A stretch of DNA of 64,000 nucleotides, taken from NCBI GenBank assembly GCA_017935565.1, contig JAGBHK010000016.1:62001-126000 (forward strand), written 5' to 3'. Position 1 is the first letter of the stretch. Each line of letters begins with the position of its first letter. The notes below the pieces were generated by a model. That model did not search any database, had not been told where the DNA came from, and saw only the letters and a list, made by a program, of their open reading frames with translations. A program made the position numbers and the translations under genes. Origin of the DNA: Lachnospiraceae bacterium. GTDB taxonomy: Bacteria; Bacillota; Clostridia; Lachnospirales; Lachnospiraceae. This document shows positions 60,689 to 64,000 of the stretch, piece by piece.

Positions 60689-60716
60689 ATTATAATGTAT
60701 TTTTCTGTAATGTAAA
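60689..60716 (-). promoter_or_regulatory. Promoter of trkA-trkH
   Basis: Minus strand TTTACA (60711-60716) and TATAAT (60689-60694), 16-bp spacer. Located in the 158-bp divergent region between the two potassium systems. The same region should carry the ktrB promoter; no clear pair of boxes was found there on the plus strand. Confidence 0.65.
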
Positions 60717-60806
60717 GTTTTTTATTTTTTACTACAACTTTACCAAAAAATGTTATATAATTGTGTCTGTACAATTTTATATATTAAAAATGGAGTATAG
60801 TTTAAA

Positions 60807-62183
60807 ATGAAACAAAATTTCAAAAAAACTTTGTGGAAAAAAAGGCACCACCGCCTTACTCTTTCCACATCACAGATAATAATATTTGGTTTTATAGGCG
60901 TAATCCTTTTGGGAGCACTATTATTGATGTTACCAATATCAAACCAAAGTGGACAATCAACAAACTTTTTACAAGCACTCTTTACTTCAACAAGTGCTAC
61001 TTGTGTTACAGGTCTTGTAGTATTTGACACCGCCACTCATTGGTCATTATTTGGTCAATTTATCATACTTATACTTATCCAAATTGGCGGTATGGGTGTT
61101 GTGACCATAGCTGTAGCGATTGCGCTTTTTTCTGGCAGAAAAATAGGCCTTATGCAAAGAAGTACTATGCAAGAAGCAATTTCAGCACCTAAGGTAGGAG
61201 GTATCGTCCATTTAACACACTTTATAATAAAAGGAACTTTTACAATTGAACTTATAGGCGCACTACTGATGATGCCCGTATTTTGTCACGACTTTGGCTT
61301 TTTCAAGGGCATATGGTATTCAATATTTCATTCCATTTCAGCCTTCTGTAACGCAGGTTTTGATTTAATGGGTGTTAATATGCAATTTTCATCATTAACT
61401 GCTTATTCTGGTGACATTCTGATTAACGTAGTTATTATGCTTCTCATTGTAATTGGTGGTATCGGTTTCTTAACCTGGGAAGATATTATAAATAAAAAAT
61501 GGCATATTTCAAAGTATCGAATGCAAAGTAAGACCATATTATTTGTAAGTACTTTACTAATTATTCTCCCTGCGATTTTCTTTTATTTTAATGAGTTTTC
61601 AGCCACCAAATGGAATGATACATCTCAAAGCGAAAAAGTATTGTTATCTTTTTTCCAGTCAGTTACAACTCGTACTGCTGGTTTTAACACTGTTGATTTT
61701 GCTGAAATCACAGGCGCAGGAATTACTATTATGGTAATACTGATGCTCATTGGCGGTTCACCCGGCTCTACGGCTGGTGGTATGAAAACCACAACAATAG
61801 CTGTTTTATTCGCAACTGCCATATCAGCTTTTAGAAAAAAAAATGACGCCAACCTTTTTGGAAGACGCATCCCTTTAGAAACAATTAAGACCGCAGCCAC
61901 CATTTTATTAATGTATATAACTTTATTTTTAGTAGGTAGTATTGCTATTAGTTGCATCGAAGGATTACCTATGTTACCTTGTATTTTCGAGGCTTCATCA
62001 GCTATAGCTACCGTTGGACTATCTATGGGCATAACTTCTACATTAAGTTCTGCCTCACATATTATTTTAATAATACTTATGTTTTTAGGTCGTGTAGGGG
62101 GCTTAACATTAATTTTTGCAGCTTTGTCTGTACGCAGCAACAATATATCTAGGTTACCACAGGAAAAAATCACTGTAGGTTAG
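60807..62183 (+). CDS. ktrB: KtrB/TrkH-family potassium uptake subunit
   Basis: The 458-residue protein has the same four-repeat channel plan with filters TSATCVTGLVV, NAGFDLMG, TRTAGFNTVDF and ATVGLSMG, plus GGSPGSTAGGMKTTTIAV. Closer to KtrB by length, its missing extra N-terminal helices, and its single-RCK partner. Divergent from trkAH, so the organism has two separate K+ importers side by side. GGAG lies rather far (13 nt) from the start. Confidence 0.9.
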   Translation: MKQNFKKTLWKKRHHRLTLSTSQIIIFGFIGVILLGALLLMLPISNQSGQSTNFLQALFTSTSATCVTGLVVFDTATHWSLFGQFIILILIQIGGMGVVTIAVAIALFSGRKIGLMQRSTMQEAISAPKVGGIVHLTHFIIKGTFTIELIGALLMMPVFCHDFGFFKGIWYSIFHSISAFCNAGFDLMGVNMQFSSLTAYSGDILINVVIMLLIVIGGIGFLTWEDIINKKWHISKYRMQSKTILFVSTLLIILPAIFFYFNEFSATKWNDTSQSEKVLLSFFQSVTTRTAGFNTVDFAEITGAGITIMVILMLIGGSPGSTAGGMKTTTIAVLFATAISAFRKKNDANLFGRRIPLETIKTAATILLMYITLFLVGSIAISCIEGLPMLPCIFEASSAIATVGLSMGITSTLSSASHIILIILMFLGRVGGLTLIFAALSVRSNNISRLPQEKITVG

Positions 62184-62196
62184 AATTGGAGGAATT

Positions 62197-62844
62197 ATGA
62201 AATCTATTTTACTTATTGGTCTTGGAAGGTTTGGCAGACATATTGCCGAAAAATTATATGAATTAAAACATCAGGTTATGGCTATTGATTCAGATGAAGG
62301 TCGCGTAGAAGCTGTGTTACCATTTGTAACCAACGTTCAAATCGGCGATAGTACCAACGAAGAGTTTTTAGCATCATTAGGAATTAGAAATTTTGATGTA
62401 TGCATCGTTGCAATTGGCGACAATTTTCAAAATTCTTTAGAAACAACATCTCTACTAAAGGAACTTGGTGCTAAAATGGTTGTAGCCAGAGCTTCCAGAG
62501 ATGTTCACGCAAAATTCTTATTAAGAAACGGAGCTGATGAAATAGTCTATCCAGAGCATCAATTAGCCACATGGACCGCTATACGATATAGTTCTGACCA
62601 CATTTTCGATTATATTGAATTAGATGATGATTACGCAATTTTCGAAGTATATATTCCTAAACACTGGAATGGAAAAACTATACTCGAGTTAGATTTACGT
62701 CGTAAACACAATATAAATATTATGGCTATAAAACATAATGACAAACTAAATTTAAATCTGAAACCTGATACAAAACTTTCATCCGATGATACCATGCTTG
62801 TATTAGGGCATCATAAAGAAATCCAAAAATGTTTCCATATATAA
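62197..62844 (+). CDS. ktrA: KtrA-type regulatory subunit
   Basis: The 215-residue single RCK protein starts MKSILLIGLGRFGRHIAEKL with GLGRFG as nucleotide-binding loop, then an RCK_C domain (ELDDDYAIFEVYIPKHWNGKTI). It forms the octameric ring that gates KtrB, responding to ATP/ADP. 13 bp downstream of ktrB, with a strong terminator after. Confidence 0.94.
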   Translation: MKSILLIGLGRFGRHIAEKLYELKHQVMAIDSDEGRVEAVLPFVTNVQIGDSTNEEFLASLGIRNFDVCIVAIGDNFQNSLETTSLLKELGAKMVVARASRDVHAKFLLRNGADEIVYPEHQLATWTAIRYSSDHIFDYIELDDDYAIFEVYIPKHWNGKTILELDLRRKHNINIMAIKHNDKLNLNLKPDTKLSSDDTMLVLGHHKEIQKCFHI

Positions 62845-62850
62845 AAATCT

Positions 62851-62886
62851 AGGCGGTACCGCATCAAATGTACCGCCTTTTTTTAT
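62851..62886 (+). terminator. Terminator of ktrBA
   Basis: AGGCGGTAC pairs with GTACCGCCT (within 62851-62879), then seven T. Strong; overlaps the end of the convergent DUF5662 gene. Confidence 0.9.
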
Positions 62887-63428
62887 AACACCTTTTTTCT
62901 TATATATGCAAATGTATATTCCTCGCCTTTTTTCGCAAGCATAGTCAATAATTTACACAATAATTTATCAGAATTTTCATGAATCATATATTTATGATGA
63001 CCACGTTTGTAGTACTCAAGCGCACTGGAATCTGTATATTCATCACCTTTATACACCTTGCACGCCGCCACTCTGTCACAGAACATTTCAACCACGTACT
63101 TAACCGGCATTTCCATACCAGTCATACCTTTAGTCGGGTCAATACTGTAGTCAATCCAGTACTCCATATGATGTTTATTTCTACCTTTATGATGAAGCCA
63201 TGCTTTTGAATACCCAGCATTTTCTTTTTGCGCTGCGTTCGGGCTTCTATATCCTTGATAATATTTCACACCTGCAATAAATTCAACTGGTGAATATTTA
63301 GACATGTCATGAAGTAAGCCTTGCTTATAAAGTCCCGCTTTAAAGCAATGCTCCATCACTAACCTTTTATGTCTATTAATAGTATTTAAATGTCCTATGA
63401 ACTTTTCCCACAAATTTAACTCTTCCAT
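62883..63428 (-). CDS. DUF5662 family protein
   Basis: The 181-residue protein carries many conserved histidines: GHLNTINRHKRLVMEHC, LLHDMSKYSPVEF, HHKGRNKHHMEYWIDYS. This resembles an HD-domain-like metal site and matches DUF5662, common in gut Firmicutes and phages. A metal-dependent hydrolase role is possible but not shown. Single-gene unit. Confidence 0.8.
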   Translation of the reverse strand: MEELNLWEKFIGHLNTINRHKRLVMEHCFKAGLYKQGLLHDMSKYSPVEFIAGVKYYQGYRSPNAAQKENAGYSKAWLHHKGRNKHHMEYWIDYSIDPTKGMTGMEMPVKYVVEMFCDRVAACKVYKGDEYTDSSALEYYKRGHHKYMIHENSDKLLCKLLTMLAKKGEEYTFAYIRKKVL

Positions 63429-63449
63429 AATTAATCTCCACTATAAGTT

Positions 63450-63478
63450 ATGGGAACATAGCCTCACTATGTTCCCAT
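63450..63478 (-). terminator. Hairpin after lysC
   Basis: ATGGGAACATAG (63450-63461) pairs perfectly with CTATGTTCCCAT (63467-63478). The T run on the minus strand is poor, on the plus strand better (ATATATTTTAATT), so direction of use is uncertain. Confidence 0.6.
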
Positions 63479-63487
63479 ATATTTTAA

Positions 63488-64000
63488 TTATAACTGTGTT
63501 TCTACAAAGATATCGTAAATAGCTTTAATAGCCTTTTCAAAGTCTGCGTTCTTAACACCGATAATGATATTAAGCTCACTTGAACCCTGGTCAATCATCT
63601 TAATATTGATATTTGCATGTGATAATGCTGCGAAGATTCTAGCAGCAGTACCCTTTACAGCCTTCATACCACGACCTACAACAGCGATAAGTGCAAGGTC
63701 TGTTTCAATTTCAATAGTATCAGGACTTGAAAGTCTGTGAATATCAGACAATACAAGCTGCTCTTTTCCTTCAAACTCTGGCTGATGAACAAATACAGTC
63801 ATAGTATCAATACCTGATGGTACATGCTCGAAAGAAATTCCATGCTTTTCAAATGCTTCAAGAACTTTTCTACCAAAACCAACTTCTGAGTTCATCATAT
63901 CCTTTTCAATATTGATAGCTACGAATCCCTTCTTACCAGCAATACCTGTAATAGTATACGCTGACTGACGACATGTACTTTCAACAATCATTGTACCTTC
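63488..64000 (-). CDS. lysC: Aspartate kinase, C-terminal part (5' end beyond window)
   Basis: The reverse frame is open to the window edge; codons before the first Met read EGT, so the gene continues beyond 64000. The visible 170 residues are the two ACT domains of monofunctional aspartate kinase: ITGIAGKKGFVAINIEKDMM, HGISFEHVPSGIDTMTVFV, ALIAVVGRGMKAVKGTAARIF, HANINIKMIDQGSSELNIIIGV. These bind lysine or threonine for feedback control of the first step of the aspartate amino acid pathway. Confidence 0.92.
   Translation of the reverse strand, partial: EGTMIVESTCRQSAYTITGIAGKKGFVAINIEKDMMNSEVGFGRKVLEAFEKHGISFEHVPSGIDTMTVFVHQPEFEGKEQLVLSDIHRLSSPDTIEIETDLALIAVVGRGMKAVKGTAARIFAALSHANINIKMIDQGSSELNIIIGVKNADFEKAIKAIYDIFVETQL

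Overview
The window is AT-rich DNA from a low-GC Firmicute, most likely a gut or rumen member of the Lachnospiraceae. The evidence is the tig-clpP-clpX-lon-engB cluster, the spoIIAA-spoIIAB-sigF sporulation operon, the rho / rpmE / DUF1385 / prmC / prfA block, a sortase-type surface protein ending in TPDTGD, and a plant cell-wall repertoire (PL9 pectate lyase, GH43 arabinanase with two ricin-type lectin domains, GH13 amylase-like enzyme, CE1-like esterase). No phage genes, transposases, rRNA or CRISPR arrays were seen. The assignment to a genus is not possible from the sequence alone.

Layout. 1-9 kb: a secreted protein of nested Ig-like repeats (cut by the left edge), an FGE-like protein, the pectate lyase, a Dabb protein, a GH13 enzyme, an unknown anchored protein and an alpha/beta hydrolase, all on the minus strand. 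9.1-9.45 kb: a compact type I toxin-antitoxin locus (29-aa Hol-Tox-like peptide, SD locked in a hairpin, convergent antisense RNA). 9.5-19.2 kb: prfA-prmC-DUF1385, rpmE, then a surface protein and the arabinanase lying between rpmE and rho. 19.6-21 kb (plus): radical SAM protein and DUF4364. 21-28.3 kb: lipoprotein, engB-lon-clpX-clpP-tig. 28.4-32.7 kb: MoxR/DUF58 cluster with a repeat lipoprotein and a DJ-1 protein. 33-37 kb: four-gene FtsX-type ABC system. 37-41.7 kb: HD-GYP protein, tRNA-Leu(UAG), BlaR1/BlaI-like pair with paired operators, lipoprotein esterase. 41.7-47.2 kb: GGDEF / degenerate EAL / LamG fusion, GNAT, lrgBA, divergent MurE-like ligase. 47.2-51.7 kb: spoIIA operon, TPR protein, folC. 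51.8-57.8 kb: RHH protein, SPFH protein, a 51-bp tandem repeat array, FapA-like protein, valS. 57.8-62.8 kb: two divergent K+ uptake systems (trkAH and ktrBA). The right edge holds a DUF5662 protein and the 3' part of aspartate kinase.

The most unusual content is between genes. At least six compact elements of about 100-160 bp, each built of nested hairpins and several bounded by terminal inverted repeats, occupy intergenic gaps. Two are copies of one family (12432-12588 and 45261-45413); they sit immediately before start codons, supply the Shine-Dalgarno sequence, differ by compensatory base-pair changes, and can form a 9-bp pseudoknot next to the Shine-Dalgarno. Two more (12597-12738 and 45499-45645) share 10-bp identical ends and a GGCGAGAAGCC core hairpin, but have completely different long hairpins on either side. 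A fifth (19417-19578) has the same architecture with a different sequence. These look like non-autonomous mobile elements that double as structured mRNA leaders; I do not recognise them as a named family.
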